A DNA stretch of 64,000 nucleotides from positions 19,302,178-19,366,177 of the forward strand of contig JBCFYV010011135.1 in assembly GCA_039000515.1 (NCBI GenBank), written 5' to 3'. Both the position numbers and the translations under genes were made by a program. The DNA comes from Timema cristinae. Its lineage: Eukaryota > Arthropoda > Insecta > Phasmatodea > Timematidae. Shown piece after piece: positions 1 through 12,282 of the stretch (position 1 is the stretch's first letter; each line of letters starts with the position of its first letter). A model generated the notes under the pieces. The model had not been told where the DNA came from, did not search any database, and was given only the letters and a program-made list of their open reading frames with translations.

Positions 1-432
1 TGGTGATTTGGTTTATTGTGTGTATGACTGCAGTAGCAGAGGGCCACAATACTGATGATTTGTGACCTATCATGTGTTCATAAAAATGTAGTCTCAAAGC
101 GATTATTCTCCATACCAGTTTTTTAAACAATGCGCAGAAATGAAATGTTTGAAACCATGAAAAACTTTATTGACAAAATAAAATATACAAGTTGTGACAT
201 CTATGGTGACATAAAAATTGTAGGTTGGCATTCATTTAGTATATAAAAAATATTGCTGTTTTATTTATGAATATGTTATCCAAGCCAAGGAAGAATAATA
301 CTCAGTGAAACTATTTAATACATGTTACTATGTTTACATCAGAATCATAAAAATGCTGGATACATATTGCACACGATCCTTTATTTGATGCCATTAAAGT
401 AATCTTAGCACCATGTGTTTTTTTTTATCAAA
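1..432. other. AT-rich non-coding DNA
   Basis: No open frame, repeat or RNA gene is recognised here; ordinary AT-rich intergenic or intronic sequence. Confidence 0.5.
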
Positions 433-1165
433 ACTAGCTGAATCCCATTTCTTCGAATGGGATATTGTGTTATTATTTAATTTTGGATTAAAATGAGCAT
501 ATTTTTGTTTGAAGCTTAATGGCATAGTTCTTAGAGATACCCGAGAAACACAGCAAAGAGGTGACCATATATCGTTTCTCATGGGGAGTTTTATTTTCGG
601 TAGGCCCCCTTGCCCAATACCTGGGGCGATAACAGCTGAGCGTGGCTGGACAGGTCTGCCCCATCCCACCATTCCCCACCACCACACACAACCCCGGCCC
701 AGCCCTCTCACTCACACAGACACTAAAAACACCAAAAATTCAGAAAATATAAACTACAGACTTATGCAATCTCTTGTAGATGCATATTAAAGCGTAATTA
801 CATATTTTAATTAATTGTCCCTATTCATTTTTTTCTTCCCCTTGGAAGCATCTATGGGGTTATAAAAAAATTGCTATATTTTTTTGAAATCGTTATTATT
901 AGAACAAACTTACCCGATTATTACCCTTTAAATACTTAAAATTAGTTTATAAAGCAATAATGTTTATTAGTGTAGTTACCCTATTTCACCCCCATAATTA
1001 CAAAATATCGGAATAAAACATCTTTACCTTTTCTATTTATCTTATAATAAACACCTGTGCCAAATTTTAGCCTTCTAGCTTTGTAGGAAGTGTGAGAATT
1101 AGTGATGAGTGTGTCATTCAGTTAGTCAGTCGGTCAGTCAGTGCTTTCGCTTTAATATATACAGA
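433..1165 (+). repeat. Dispersed arthropod repeat (ACTAGCTG...TCAGTCAG type), long copy
   Basis: Begins with ACTAGCTGAATCCCATTTC and ends with GATGAGTGTGTCATTC, a (GTCAGTCAGTCAG)-like run at about 1118-1142 and TATATACAGA. The same start and end pattern recurs at 26818-27302 (ACTAGATAGCTGTTGCCCGC...TCAGTCAGTCAG...TTTTATAAGTATAGAT). Repeats of this form are widespread in arthropod genomes. The transposon class is not determined here. Short open frames inside it, on both strands, are not considered genes. Confidence 0.55.
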
Positions 1166-2289
1166 GCTTGTTTAAGTAAAGTTCCTTGTCAAAGCTATGA
1201 AGTAGGATGGCCCTATTTTTTTATATCTTTAGCAGAAATTATTTCAGCGTGTGAGTGAGGAAAAGATAAAAGAAGAAACATTTTTTTGATTCACAGATAA
1301 GGAAGCTTACCACAAGGATAACTTTTTATTATATTATGAATGAAGTTGAATTAGCAGCTTGAACAGCATTCAAAGATTTGTCCAGATATATCTTGGGGAA
1401 ACAATAAGACATATACCTACCAGGAAAATGTGGGGATACTCCTTCATACATAAGAAACAATGGGAAGTGACATTTTATTAAAGATTCACATTTGAAATGG
1501 TTTTCCACAAAGTCTTAGTGAAGTTAGAGATGAACATGGAGAGATTTGACCCAGAATTAGCTGCTATGGAAAAACGGCACCAAGGAAATGGGAGTGTAAA
1601 TATGCTAAAAACTTACTGCAAAAGTATTATCAGGGATATTCCTGACACTTAGAATAAACTGAAATCACAAGCTAGATTAAAAAAAAAATTAAAATAATAT
1701 TTTTATTTTATTTAAATAAAATTTGGTTTCACATGTGAATAAAACATTATTTTTTTTGATGGCATGTTTTTTCTATCCGAAGGTGAGAGAAATATTACAC
1801 ATCTCTATTGATGTATCATAAATAAATATATTATGTTTCAAAAAATAATTTAACAGTGTAGTATAATCAATACATTACTAAATCATGATTCCGTATTTTT
1901 TTATATTCTCTTGATATTCCAAACTATTTGATAACTTGAAATTCCTTAGCTATTGCACGTTTGGTTTAGCAAGACCATGCTGTAGTATATATAGTACAAT
2001 TTGATTTTCCAAACAACAAATAAATCTGTAATAAAGTAGTTGGAGTATTTTCCGGTTGTTTTACTAAACAATTGTATCAGTATTTAACGACTTCATATAA
2101 TTTGAAGTCATTATACTGTACGTCCGTTTCACGTCCCGTAATATAATACAGGATGGAGATTGCTTGGTTACGCATTAAAACGATAAGCACAAGCAGGACT
2201 ATAGTAAAAAAAAACCAAAGTGCGTTTTTATTTTTAATGGCACATACATATGTTTACACTTATGAAATAATTTTATATATTAGATAAGT
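1166..2289. other. AT-rich non-coding DNA
   Basis: No gene or clear repeat recognised. Several A and T homopolymers only. Confidence 0.45.
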
Positions 2290-2750
2290 TTTTGAATTAA
2301 AAACATCATCATGAACAGCTTCCAGCAACGACTGGCTCTGTTTGAAACATCAACCACCCCTATAATCTCCTTTCCTTCCCCCTGCCTCTCTTCCTCCACC
2401 TTGCCACAGCCTCTCCTCTTTCCTTCACACTCCTCCTTACTTCCTTCAACCAACTGCTCCTTAACCTCCTCACAGCCTCTTTCCCCAAACTCTATATCCA
2501 AAATCCTCCTAGCTATCCTTTAACGCTCCGTTCTTTTCACATGACCTTAGTCGTGCCTCCTTTATCCTCTTCTGGACTTCCTTTACTATTCTTCATATTC
2601 CCTCATTTTTCATCCTATCGTATTTTTTTTTAACATTGATCCTGCTTCTCAGATATCTCATTTCATTCACCTGCATTCTCCTCAAGTCCTTTTTCTTCAC
2701 TCCCCACGTTTCTTTAAACCAAATTAGAGTTTTAATTTCCTCTGTACATG
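2290..2750 (-). pseudogene. Decayed LINE, region C-terminal to the reverse transcriptase
   Basis: Read on the minus strand, about 2730-2640 gives KETWGVKKKDLRRMQVNEMR followed by YLRSRIN. This is the conserved post-RT segment of many insect non-LTR retrotransposons (E-W-x-x-K-K..RR.Q..EMR.LR). Further on, RILDIEFGERGCEEV and a basic GKRRGCGKVEEER stretch resemble the GKRRRGRPRKRW region that follows in such elements. The frame has stops, so the copy is dead. The strong pyrimidine bias of the + strand here is simply the purine-rich coding strand seen from the other side. Clade not assigned. Confidence 0.5.
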
Positions 2751-3724
2751 CCTTGGAATTCAAGTCATTGAAAGTTCTAGATGGACCAGGTCCTGTTCAA
2801 CTAGAATTATCGAGTCATTTTAATAAAAGGCGTTTAAACTTTAGGTGTAACTTCCTCGTTTCTTTACAACTACTACAATACTTATAATGGGATATTAGGA
2901 CGTAGTAGTAAGCTTGTATTACATGTATATTAAAATGAAAACCTGGATGTCAAAAATTTCAATATAATTGGCTTTCTAATTTACAAAATAATAGTACTAT
3001 AATTTGCATGTACCTATAAAGCACGCTACACGAATAAAGCCTGAAGCAGTGTCAAAGTATGTTAAATTAATACAAGCTCTACTGAAAAACAACAAATAGC
3101 TGACGCTATTGAGCGCCCAACTTCTGTTTTGTGTCTTCAAGAGAAAAGGAAAGTAAGGGAAATCTAAACATTAGCATTACAAATTTTAAGGGTGGTGTAG
3201 GGTGAAGTCGGGGAGGATATCCTAAGGGGGGTGGAGGTTCAAAAAGAACAATAGAAAAGAGAATACCTTTCTTCCTTGGCTCTTCGCTTTTGTCTGGAGT
3301 ATCTGAACTTTATTGGGAAGGTAGTTCGGTGACTTGGAAAGTAGGATACATCGTCATTTCTGAAAGCAATAGACTTGTAGCTTGGAAGGCAACAGGGTTG
3401 CTTAGATATTGGATACCGTGTATGCACCCGGAGAAAGTAATTGAAAGTAGATTATAATATTGTTAAGGGTAACTTAGTACGTAGTAAGCCATTTACATCA
3501 GTAAACTCTAGAAGTTTAGTAAGATTTTTCGAATAAAATAGTCTAAATTAATAACTTCCAGCACTAATGAGCTGCCTTTTATATTAGCTAAAATGTAGGT
3601 AGAATCATGTAACAAATAAAATGAAATATTTGAAAATTCTATATTTATTAAAAGTAGATACCTACAAACCTAAAGATTTATTTATTTACTCTATGGCATT
3701 AGGAATATGAAAGTTCATTGACCC
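2751..3724. other. AT-rich non-coding DNA
   Basis: Nothing recognisable. A G-rich patch at 3190-3240 and a 62-codon minus-strand frame at 3239-3427 show no family resemblance. Confidence 0.4.
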
Positions 3725-3910
3725 ACATAAAAATCTGCCATCCTCACCTATCTTGAGCTAGATTTATACTATCTACGAGTACCTCATTACTACCATATTC
3801 CTATATTGAGCAAGTTCTATGCAGTCTATCTCATCAAACCCCTTCTCTTTTAGGTTAATTATAGTTTTATCCTCGTGCGTATAACCCGAACGGGTAGTAA
3901 GACGCGGTGC

Positions 3911-3953
<43 letters not shown>

Positions 3954-4080
3954 TTTATCCTCCCATCTACGTCTATTCCTCCGAATGGTCTGTTACCATT
4001 GGGTTTGCCAGTCATTACCCTGAACATGTCTCTAGAGTCTCCCATTTAATCCGCATTACCTGCCCACCATATTCTATGAG
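3725..4080 (-). pseudogene. LINE 3' coding fragment interrupted by a SINE
   Basis: On the minus strand the segment reads FRVMTGKPNGNRPFGGIDVD, then GRIK, an insertion, and TIINLKEKGFDEIDCIELAQ followed by YRN. This matches the common insect retrotransposon C-terminal pattern GKP.G.RP.GR...RWEDNIK.DLKE.G.DEVDWI.LAQDRD. The break falls exactly at the SINE-B insertion at 3875-3952, which has a 10 bp target duplication. Stops and missing sequence show it is not functional. At about 3752 and 3806 the VDWIELAQDRD-coding segment seems to be present twice. Confidence 0.6.
3875..3952 (+). mobile_element. SINE-B, extreme 5' truncation (tail only)
   Basis: Contains only the shared 3' domain (GCGTATAACCCGAACGGG, then GACGCGGTGCTAA) and a long (TAA)n run at 3911-3952. 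It is flanked by the perfect 10 bp duplication TTTTATCCTC at 3865-3874 and 3953-3962. This is a true insertion that carried only the last ~35 bp of the element. Confidence 0.8.
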
Positions 4081-4300
4081 ACTTTATTACCCTAACAATG
4101 TCTGGTGATAATTACAGGGTAAGTAACTAATTATTATAGAATTTTCTCATTCCCTAGTGGGCTTATCACTTGGAATACATTTCTTCCTAATCACTCTTTT
4201 TTTTGAAAACCCTAATTGGCTTACGTCATGTCATATGTTATACAAAACACCTAAGTTTATTTGGAATTTTAATAATCAGGTAGAGTAAAACACGAAATAT

Positions 4301-4325
4301 GTGTAAGACGCGGTGCTAAAATAAT
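4301..4325 (+). repeat. SINE 3' tail fragment
   Basis: TAAGACGCGGTGCTAAA followed by an AT-rich stretch; matches only the last ~17 bp of the SINE-A/B 3' domain. Too short to assign to a family. Confidence 0.45.
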
Positions 4326-4439
4326 TAAATGAGTAAGTATTTATACACAGCTTCCCGATTATAGCACCATCTCATACCTTGGGCTCATATAGATTTTGGG
4401 CCCTTGGAAGCTAAATACTATCCAATAAGTTTCTCTAGA

Positions 4440-4590
4440 AAATATTATAATAATTAGAAGGACCTAAATATGATTTAATGAGGTGGACTGGATAGAACTA
4501 AATCAAGATATAGATAGGGGGCATTCTTGTTTAAGTATAGCAGTGCAATTTAGAGTTCGTAATGCCATAGTTTGTAAGTGAGTATATGAC
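4440..4590 (+). repeat. Decayed LINE 3' fragment
   Basis: The run TTTAATGAGGTGGACTGGAT, then AGAACTAAATCAAGATATAG, matches the segment coding for DEVDWIELAQDRD in other LINE pieces of this window. The following GGGGGCATTCTTGTTTAAG-type sequence resembles that downstream of the relic at 26575-26815. Not coding. Confidence 0.4.
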
Positions 4591-6187
4591 AAAGTTTTCC
4601 GTTACCTGTATGTTTGTGTATTGCAGAAACATGTTACACAACTCAGGACTCATAAATGAAATGTTTAAACTTGTATTTTATTATATCTATTAAGTATTGT
4701 AATAGTTTAAAATTATCTACCTAGATACTATAATGGATCAAGAGATTTTACAAGCCCTCGAACTCAAAGTAAAAGGCTTTGTCAATCTATAATATGTTAC
4801 TTGGACTGCAACCGAAATGGTGTAGTTTAATCTTGTTAGTACATTATATTTGGATGTGATATGATTACTAATATTTAAGCCTGTCTTCGCAAAGAAACTT
4901 GTTCTTATTTGAAATAATAATATAATCTCACTATTGATTTAAGTTTACTATAAAATATTTAAATGAAATAATAGCCATATGGGATGAATGAGAATCATGA
5001 TTTCACAAAAAAGCATCATGATACACCAAGCTATTATACCAGAAGATCTTTATTTTATTTTTAGAAATTTGAATATTTAACTATACCTAAAGTAGTATTC
5101 TCCATTATTTTTATTAATTTAAAGCTCTTACACTTCCAATTCTTAAATTTTGAAATACTATTAATTAAGAAACCATTCGATTATCCGTGAAGGCATAGTT
5201 TACTTACATGCCAAATTTAAATTTTATTCAACATTGAGAGTTTTTTTCTATTTGCCTAGGAAATTAGGAAACCCATTTATTGTAACCATTTTTTAAATTT
5301 CAAAATTTCAATATTGTCTTTATTTTTGACTATAAGCGGCTGTCATACTAACGGCTTGCAAATTTTTTACTTTTCTCACCTAAAGATTATTTTCGAAATT
5401 ATATTCCTCCCTTTTACTCCCGTAAAATTCACTTGGGTAAAAATTTACTGTAGGATAGGTTGATTTTAATTTCGTGAAACCAATGACAGAATATTGTTTA
5501 CTGGGTTGAAAACTACCAAATATTAATTATTTTTGATAATTAAAAAAAGGAAATAACAATTTTCAAAAATTTTTGATAGTATTTAGATATTAATGTTAGG
5601 GTCAGCTGGCTGGTATAAAAATATACATCATTCCAGTGTTTAGCAGTGATAGAGAACCTCGGAAAACAAATTTCATCACAATCGTACAAATTTTGATTTT
5701 TTTAGGCCCGTAAGGTAGTAATCTTTGGAGCTACAGATTTTTACCCCTTTTTGAATTTTTCAGGTGTAGGACTAGCTCACTGGGAGTTACGTAAAAAACC
5801 TCTAGAAGGTAAAACAGACATCATAGCATGGATTCTATATTGTAGATATTTTGTTGTATTATACAATAATACTCTTACAAATTTATTTTGATAAATTAAA
5901 ATAATGTATTTTAATATAAATATTTATTTATATTTTTAATCTTTATATATTCATATATTTGGTTATATACTGATTACTATTAAGATTTTTGGATAGAATA
6001 AATTCTGACCATTTATTTTGAGCCAAAAATAGAGTGGGCGGGAGTGTGCCTATAAAATAGTTTATTGAGATTATTAGTACGTAGGACTAATTGTTAAACA
6101 TTTAAGAGCTTTGTATTTATATATATCATGGATAGAATGGAATAGGGACTTAGGTCAGTGATTGAGTGGATGAAGTGTATATATATA
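4591..6187. other. AT-rich non-coding DNA
   Basis: No gene recognised. The part at about 5330-5800 is less monotonous and may be a decayed member of the 433-1165 repeat family, but I could not align it convincingly. Confidence 0.35.
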
Positions 6188-6360
6188 CTAGCTTTTTCTC
6201 GGGGGTAAAAACTAGAAATTCTAACTTTTGGGAACTTTCTCGTTGGTTACAGGCTAGAAGCTAGAAGTTTGCCAAATTTCAGGTTTCTAGCTCATCTGTA
6301 AGTGGGTATACATTAATGTCAGTGAATGAGTCAGCAATGTGATTTTATAATAGTATAATA
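6188..6360 (+). repeat. Decayed dispersed repeat (ACTAGCTT...GAATGAGTCAG)
   Basis: Starts ACTAGCTTTTTCTCGGGGG and ends with GTCAGTGAATGAGTCAGCAA then a T/A-rich end. It is a shortened relative of the repeat at 433-1165. Confidence 0.4.
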
Positions 6361-6480
6361 TAATTAATATCGCTAGACCCAGTTTAACTGTAACTTATGC
6401 TTTTAAATGTATATTCTAACATTCATAGGAATATACACCGAGAACATATTTTGAGATCCATAATGATCCTTATTAGTGTC

Positions 6481-6483
<3 letters not shown>

Positions 6484-6524
<41 letters not shown>
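6484..6524. repeat. (AT)n microsatellite
   Basis: About 20 uninterrupted AT dinucleotides. Confidence 0.9.
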
Positions 6525-6527
<3 letters not shown>

Positions 6528-6834
6528 ATCTGTCTGAATAAAGTAACCATGGCAGATGGAATTACTTGATGTATGAGAAGTTAAAGAAGATCTATTAAAT
6601 TATCACATGTTTTCATATAATATAATTTATATAAAATTGGGATTATATATAAACATACAATATCATTAACAATTCAATTTTTTGTAAACAAATGTTTGTG
6701 TCTACATTTGAAATAATGAAATGACAAACTTGTTTTGTCTGAGAGCTTAAACATCTATAAATGGTAATTAATACCCGGGAATTGAACTAGTGTAATCTAC
6801 AACTGACCATAAAGCTTAGAGCGATGAAATGTCA

Positions 6835-7150
6835 TACTCTCCTCTCTGTTAACTTATTGAATTCCCCCGACATCCCTGTGGCAGCAGAACCCACCGTCTC
6901 AAAATGTCAGAAGGATAATATTCAAGTCATGAGATGAGTGGCTCTAAGGACTAGATACAGGGACAGCACAGGACTTATCAAGTGGCTTTGTGCCTAGGAG
7001 TTGTCCCAAAGCACCTTGAGGGTGTCTCTTCTTATTCCCAAGTGAGGACGTTGAGTAGTGAGAGACTGCATTATAGCAATATACCCTAAATAAAGATAAT
7101 ACCTCGTGGAACGATACCAAATACATATTATAAGCATCTTGATGAAGCAA
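6835..7150. other. Unassigned higher-complexity segment
   Basis: Markedly more GC than its surroundings (for example CCCCCGACATCCCTGTGGC and GTGGCTTTGTGCCTAGGAG). A 68-codon minus-strand frame at 6944-7150 has no recognisable motif. Probably an old transposon fragment; I cannot name it. Confidence 0.3.
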
Positions 7151-7289
7151 TTAACAAACTAATTTGTAGTTACATTTTAAAGTAAAATGTATATTATTAA
7201 CACCTGTGACCCTCCCATTTAGACTAAGCGAGTGTATTTAATTGGTACTTATACATAAAGATATTTAAAAATGAAGGCTAGTTGCATAC

Positions 7290-7665
7290 AACGGTAGACA
7301 GGATCTGCAGCATGAATAGAAAAAAGAACCAAGAATATTTAAAATGTTGACTGATTAATATACTGAAAATAGATCAATGGGAAATGGTTGGAGGATAGCA
7401 TTAGAATAGACCTGAATGGAAGATGATGTCATGTGTTTGATCAGATAAAACTAGCTCAAGATATTGATAAGAGTGCAATGAGTTGGACTGGGTATAACTT
7501 GCTAAAGATAGAGATTTATGTGTCATGAGGTTATACTAGGTAGAACTAGCTCAAGATAAGGGATAGGATGTATTGAAGTGGAATGGATAGAGCTATCTCA
7601 AGATAGGGATAGGGTTTAATGAGGTGGAATTCACATAGCCAGATTCAGATAGATGAGTGTAAGCT
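7290..7665 (+). repeat. Decayed LINE 3' end with ~46 bp tandem units
   Basis: The first part resembles the GKP.G...RW.D..K region in degenerate form. From about 7440, the unit containing ACTAGCTCAAGAT recurs near 7455, 7501, 7550, 7597 and 7643, a spacing of 46-49 bp. The unit corresponds to the LINE segment coding for DEVDWIELAQDRD, so this is a short minisatellite grown from LINE sequence. Confidence 0.5.
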
Positions 7666-9616
7666 CTATTGTCATGAAGAACAGGATGTAACAAAATACG
7701 AAATTAATCAAGTAATTAATTCCAACGTTTATTTATGTTTAGAGAATATTCCTATTAATTGTACATAGATAACCTTCAAGGCTTTCATCTGCCGACCAAA
7801 TTATTGATTTTGAACTAAGTTACTTTAGCCAATTTTAGAATATCTCAAATTTTTAAAACCAGTCAACATTAAAATACCCACGAATCTGTTTTTACAATTA
7901 ACATAAATTCTTATTTATCATAAAGCGTTCTCTCTAATTATTGATTTAAATTAAATTATACTATACACTGCTAACACTTTATCTCGCCTTTATTTTAAAA
8001 TATATACATTTATTAATAACTCTTGATATTTGTGAGCAAAAAAAAGATTCAGAATCATTCCACCCAAGATCATAATCTAATAAATACACACTGTTACAGA
8101 AACATTTAAAACATAACACATACTATGAGATTTTAAGAGCATAACACTCAAGTTTAAATATCAAAGTGCTTAAAAAATAACTTTTTAATCTTAGATCAGA
8201 AACTATTGATTTCATAAAAATATAACCTCGATTAAAATATTTTTATTTTCAATGATAAGTTATTTCAAATTTTAAATTATTGTGGAGATATGATAAAATT
8301 TGGGAAGTTCAGTTATCTAAAGTGCCCTTAAAGTAATTTTTGTGGGAAAACGAGAGTAATCGTTGTGTTTGTAGTGTTAAACAAGACCTATATAAAAAAC
8401 GTAATCAAAATCGTTAAGATTTGATGCGTATAAGATAGATTTAATAATCTTTCACTTAAGTAAACTACCTTGAATTTTAGAGTTGGATATCTAATTTCAA
8501 AAATTCCTTGGGGAAGCCCCATGAATATCTCCGAAACTAAGTGTCTTGGCATGATGGATAAAATGGTTTCGTTCCTACGCTGAGATACAGACTAACAAAT
8601 AAAACGGACAGATAGCAACGCAATTTTATACTTTTGGTCTCAGTGGGTCATGAAACATCGATATTTATCAAAATCTCGAGTTCAATATTTTTGAAGATCG
8701 AAATATACCCCAAGGGGTCGAGGTAGAGTAAAAATTACTTGTACCAGTGTTAAAAGGAAATTACAATTCTGTGTCAGTAAATTAATAACATTAATTTAAG
8801 TGCATTCATATTTCTACCCTTTCTTTATATTCAAATATTAATGAAAGGTGTAGCTTCATAATAATTTTTAATATTCCTTATAATTTATTACAATATTTTA
8901 TCAATATGAAAGATAAATAATGAATAAAATAATTTACATGTGATAAAATGCGGTTTTATTAAAATAATAAATTCTAGGGATGCATTTATGATATAGTTGC
9001 TGTTTTTTCTGAACATTAACTTAAAAACCAAAATTAAAATTTCCAAAGATAATTTTCAAACCGCTCTATAAAATAGAATACTGTAAAAAAAAAAATGTTT
9101 TATATAAAGATATTAATCTGTGTTTTATTTTCTACTAACTCCTTTCCAACCACTCATATTTTCTGTGTGTTCATTTTGAGATGGTGTTTATTCGATATCC
9201 TTGTGGTAAGGATATTCCATTCACACGATACCAAACATGCGATAAAAAAAAAACCAACAGAAAGATTGAAAGTCATAGTACACGCAATTTAACTTTTAAC
9301 GTTTCCTATTCCGTTGTAATACATCCCACTTTATTTCCTCTTCAGAAGATAAAATAAAAATAAAGAAAATGTTCATCCTGAGAATGAGTGTGGGTTAGAT
9401 GATTCATATCTTATTTTACTCACCATAAAGTTTATTCGTAACCATAAATATTTTATCACTCATGTTTACTTAGAGCCACTCTTGTATGGCATCTGCATAA
9501 TTCAAGCTTTAAAGAATAATACCATTTATTTGATTTTTTTTTATGTTATCATTGTGCGATATTTGAGATATTTTGCAAGGCTTAGAAAAATACTATCAAA
9601 TACTAAGACTAGACCC
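7666..9616. other. AT-rich non-coding DNA
   Basis: No gene recognised. The segment 8490-8720 (ATGAATATCTCCGAAACTA...) has the look of an old transposon but is not identified. Confidence 0.4.
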
Positions 9617-9630
9617 CCGTGTTTATTATT

Positions 9631-9908
9631 ATTATTATTAGCACCGCGTCTTACTACCCGTTCGGGTTATACGCACTTACGCTAATGTGTAATGGTAGGG
9701 TGATTGTGAAATGAAATGAAGGACCTACAGTTTAACGTGGAATCCGAACCACGGTGGAGGCCTGGCATTCCACACATTCACAAGATGTCTTGTCAGAGGT
9801 GTAGGAAGGATTTGGAAATCAGATAAATCTGTGCCGGTACCGAGGATTGAACCCAGCCGCCAGCACAGAAGTCTGACACCTTACCCCTAGACCGCCAGGT
9901 CACCTGCA
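9631..9908 (-). mobile_element. SINE-B, full-length copy
   Basis: On the minus strand it runs from GGTGACCTGGCGGTCTAGG (A-box-like) through a B-box-like GGTTCAATCCT to the shared tail and (TAA)n. A 14 bp perfect duplication, CCGTGTTTATTATT, lies at 9617-9630 and 9909-9922. Confidence 0.85.
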
Positions 9909-10043
9909 CCGTGTTTATTATTTGGTATTTGAAAAAACATGTGATTGGAAAGATATTTGGTTCAAAAAGAAAGATGTTACTGAGGATTGAAGGAGGTAAT
10001 ATGATAAATAGTTACATCATATACATAAGACATTGATAGATAG

Positions 10044-10477
10044 TAGGGTTGTGCAAAGTCCACTATTTTCAATTCGAAGAGAATTCGAATCGAATATATG
10101 AAATATTCTCGAACCCAAATCGAAGTTCGAATAATTTTGGTTATTATTTTTTACGCTATAAAAATACATTATATTGTTTCTTACTAAACTGTATGTATTG
10201 AAATTACTTATAAAATCTTTTATTGCACATATTGATACTAATATTTAATTTTTAATATAATAAATCCAGTTATATTATAACTTACAATTCAATTACTTAT
10301 CATTTTTTCCAAATAAAAATTGTTTTATATTATGTATAGATGACAATAATTGACCATAAATATATTATTTTAGCTGTAAATATTTAATTGGTGTAGCTTC
10401 GAAGCTGGATTTATTTTCGAAGTGGAGTCAAAACTGTCTTTTGTTTCGAAGCCGAGTCGATGCTTCGCGCACCACTA
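10044..10477. mobile_element. hAT-like non-autonomous element
   Basis: The ends are TAGGGTTGTGCAAAG and, at the right, CTTCGCGCACCACTA, the inverted-terminal pattern typical of hAT elements. The inner arms are rich in TTCGAA. The flanking 8 bp, ATAGATAG (10036-10043) and ATTACTAG (10478-10485), match at 6 of 8, as expected for an old hAT target duplication. No transposase frame is present. Confidence 0.6.
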
Positions 10478-10494
10478 ATTACTAGGCTAATCAA

Positions 10495-10700
10495 TTCTCG
10501 TATATTACTGTGGGCAGGATATGTAGCGTGAATGGGAGAATCTAGAACCACGTTCAAGGTATTTAATGGCAAACCGAATGGGAAAAGATTATTAGGAAGA
10601 TCCAGTCACAGATGGGAGGACAACTTAATTATTGACCTGAATGAGCTTGATTGTAATTAGTTGTACTGTCTCAAGATAGGGATTGGTGTAGTACTTTACT
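10495..10700 (+). pseudogene. Decayed LINE 3' coding fragment
   Basis: In shifting frames the + strand reads FKVFNGKPNGKRLLGRSSHR followed by WEDNLIIDLNEL, a clear match to the GKP.GKRPLGR...RWEDNI..DL.E motif of insect LINEs. Downstream, CTCAAGATAGGGAT marks the IELAQDRD-coding segment. Confidence 0.6.
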
Positions 10701-10807
10701 GTGTGTGGAAATTATTTTTTGATTTCTTATATAATGTAGTAATTAAGAATGTATTATTAAAAGCACTATATTTAAAAATTAGATATTAAATACTCTAAAT
10801 ATTTAAA

Positions 10808-11051
10808 TAATAATATTTAGCACCACGTCTTACTACCCGTTCGGGTTATACGCTTCAACTACTAATTACGTTAATGGCTTTAAGATTTGGGAAGGTTGAA
10901 TTAGAGGAAGTGAACCCGCATTTGCGTGGAGGGAGAATGGAAAACCATTCAGGAAAAGCCACCCCCAGTTCAACCGACCGAGATTCTAACCTCGATCTCC
11001 CCGTCCTCAGCATCGACTAGCGCTTTATCCAACTACACCACCGAGGCGGGT
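10808..11051 (-). mobile_element. SINE-A, near full-length copy
   Basis: Minus-strand order: ACCCGCCTCGGTGGTGTAG head, a degenerate B box, the GGTTTTCCATTCTCCCTCC central block, then the shared tail. Imperfect A/T tail. The 12 bp duplication TAAATATTTAAA is at 10796-10807 and 11052-11063. Confidence 0.8.
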
Positions 11052-11063
11052 TAAATATTTAAA

Positions 11064-11741
11064 ATACCTTTCATACACCAATATGTTTATTAGTAATACA
11101 AAATATTGGTACTTAATTATAAGTTTAATAAAATATCTCAGCTACTCCACAATAATAATATAAATAAATTTTATATTCTTTACTTTTTTTTTAAACTAAA
11201 TTTTTAGTATATAACATTATGTTTACATTTAAATCATGATCTTATAATAATGCCACTTACTTGAAGAAAAATATCTACAGACTTGGATATTTCTTATGGT
11301 TGTGATAGCTTTGATGCTTCAGAACAACTAAAATAATCCTCGCATATCTTTGAAATGTTTCGCTGTGAACCTTTGGAAAAATAAAAAAATCTGTATAGCG
11401 AATACGAGATAAATGAACCATTTAACTGGATCTCAGATCTGTGAAAGCTCATTTTAATGATCTTCAAATCATGAGAAGGTATCTATACATAATGATTATT
11501 TTAATTTTGAACATCTGTAAAGCATAAAATCCCACCGAAAGATGGTTACCATAAGGTTGGAGTTAATGGAGAACGAATGAAGGGCAAATTTTTTTTTCAC
11601 GTCTATATTTTTCAGGAAATATAAACAAAATATTTCTCGAACCGAAATCTGAGTTTATTTTTCTTCAAATAATGAAATGGTAGTACATGAATATCAGTCA
11701 TGAGCATAGCAGCATTAAATAAGACACATTTTTAAAATATT
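11064..11741. other. AT-rich non-coding DNA
   Basis: Nothing recognised. Confidence 0.45.
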
Positions 11742-11991
11742 AATATTTAGCACCACGTCTTACTACCCGTTCGGGTTATACGCTTTAAGTAATAATAACG
11801 CTAATTGATGAAAAATTGGGAAGGTTGAATTAGAGGAAGTGAATCCGCATTTGCTCGGAGGGAGAGTGGAAAACCATTTAGGACAAACCAACCCCAGTTC
11901 ACCCGACCAAGATTGGAACCTCAATCTCCCCGTCCTCAGCAGTAGAGCTCAACACGACAAGCGCGTTAGCCAACTACGCCACCGAGGCGGG
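11742..11991 (-). mobile_element. SINE-A, near full-length copy
   Basis: Same order of blocks as the copy at 10808-11051, with the minus-strand head CACCCGCCTCGGTGGCGTAG and the A-box-like TGGCGTAGTTGG. Target duplication not clear (an ACACATT/TCACATT pair at best). Confidence 0.75.
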
Positions 11992-12282
11992 TGTCACATT
12001 ATTAAATGAAGAAAAAAAGTTGTCATTAAATTCCAGGGTAAAACTTCACGGACATTGTACAACAAACGGTTATGAAAAATAATTGATTCATTTGACAAAA
12101 CAAAATTTACCTATCTCACGTTCCATAAACTCTCGCCTTAATGACTTTGGGGAAATTTTTGATTAAGCGAGAGAAGAGGATAGAAATTATGTTTTATGGA
12201 TGGAAAACCCTTTTAAACACAACCTCTTAGTTAAGGAACACGTCCTCCATGGAACTTCATTTGATCTCTTAATAAAGACTAT

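Noticed and set aside
394..790. Three overlapping frames of 75-105 codons on both strands
   Set aside because: All lie in a dispersed repeat and have no recognisable domain.
1118..1142. (GTCA)n array as a CRISPR-like or regulatory repeat
   Set aside because: It is the terminal simple repeat of a dispersed arthropod element, seen again at 27248-27275.
3773..4045. 90-codon minus-strand frame with a poly-leucine run
   Set aside because: A LINE fragment joined to a SINE tail; the leucines are the TAA microsatellite.
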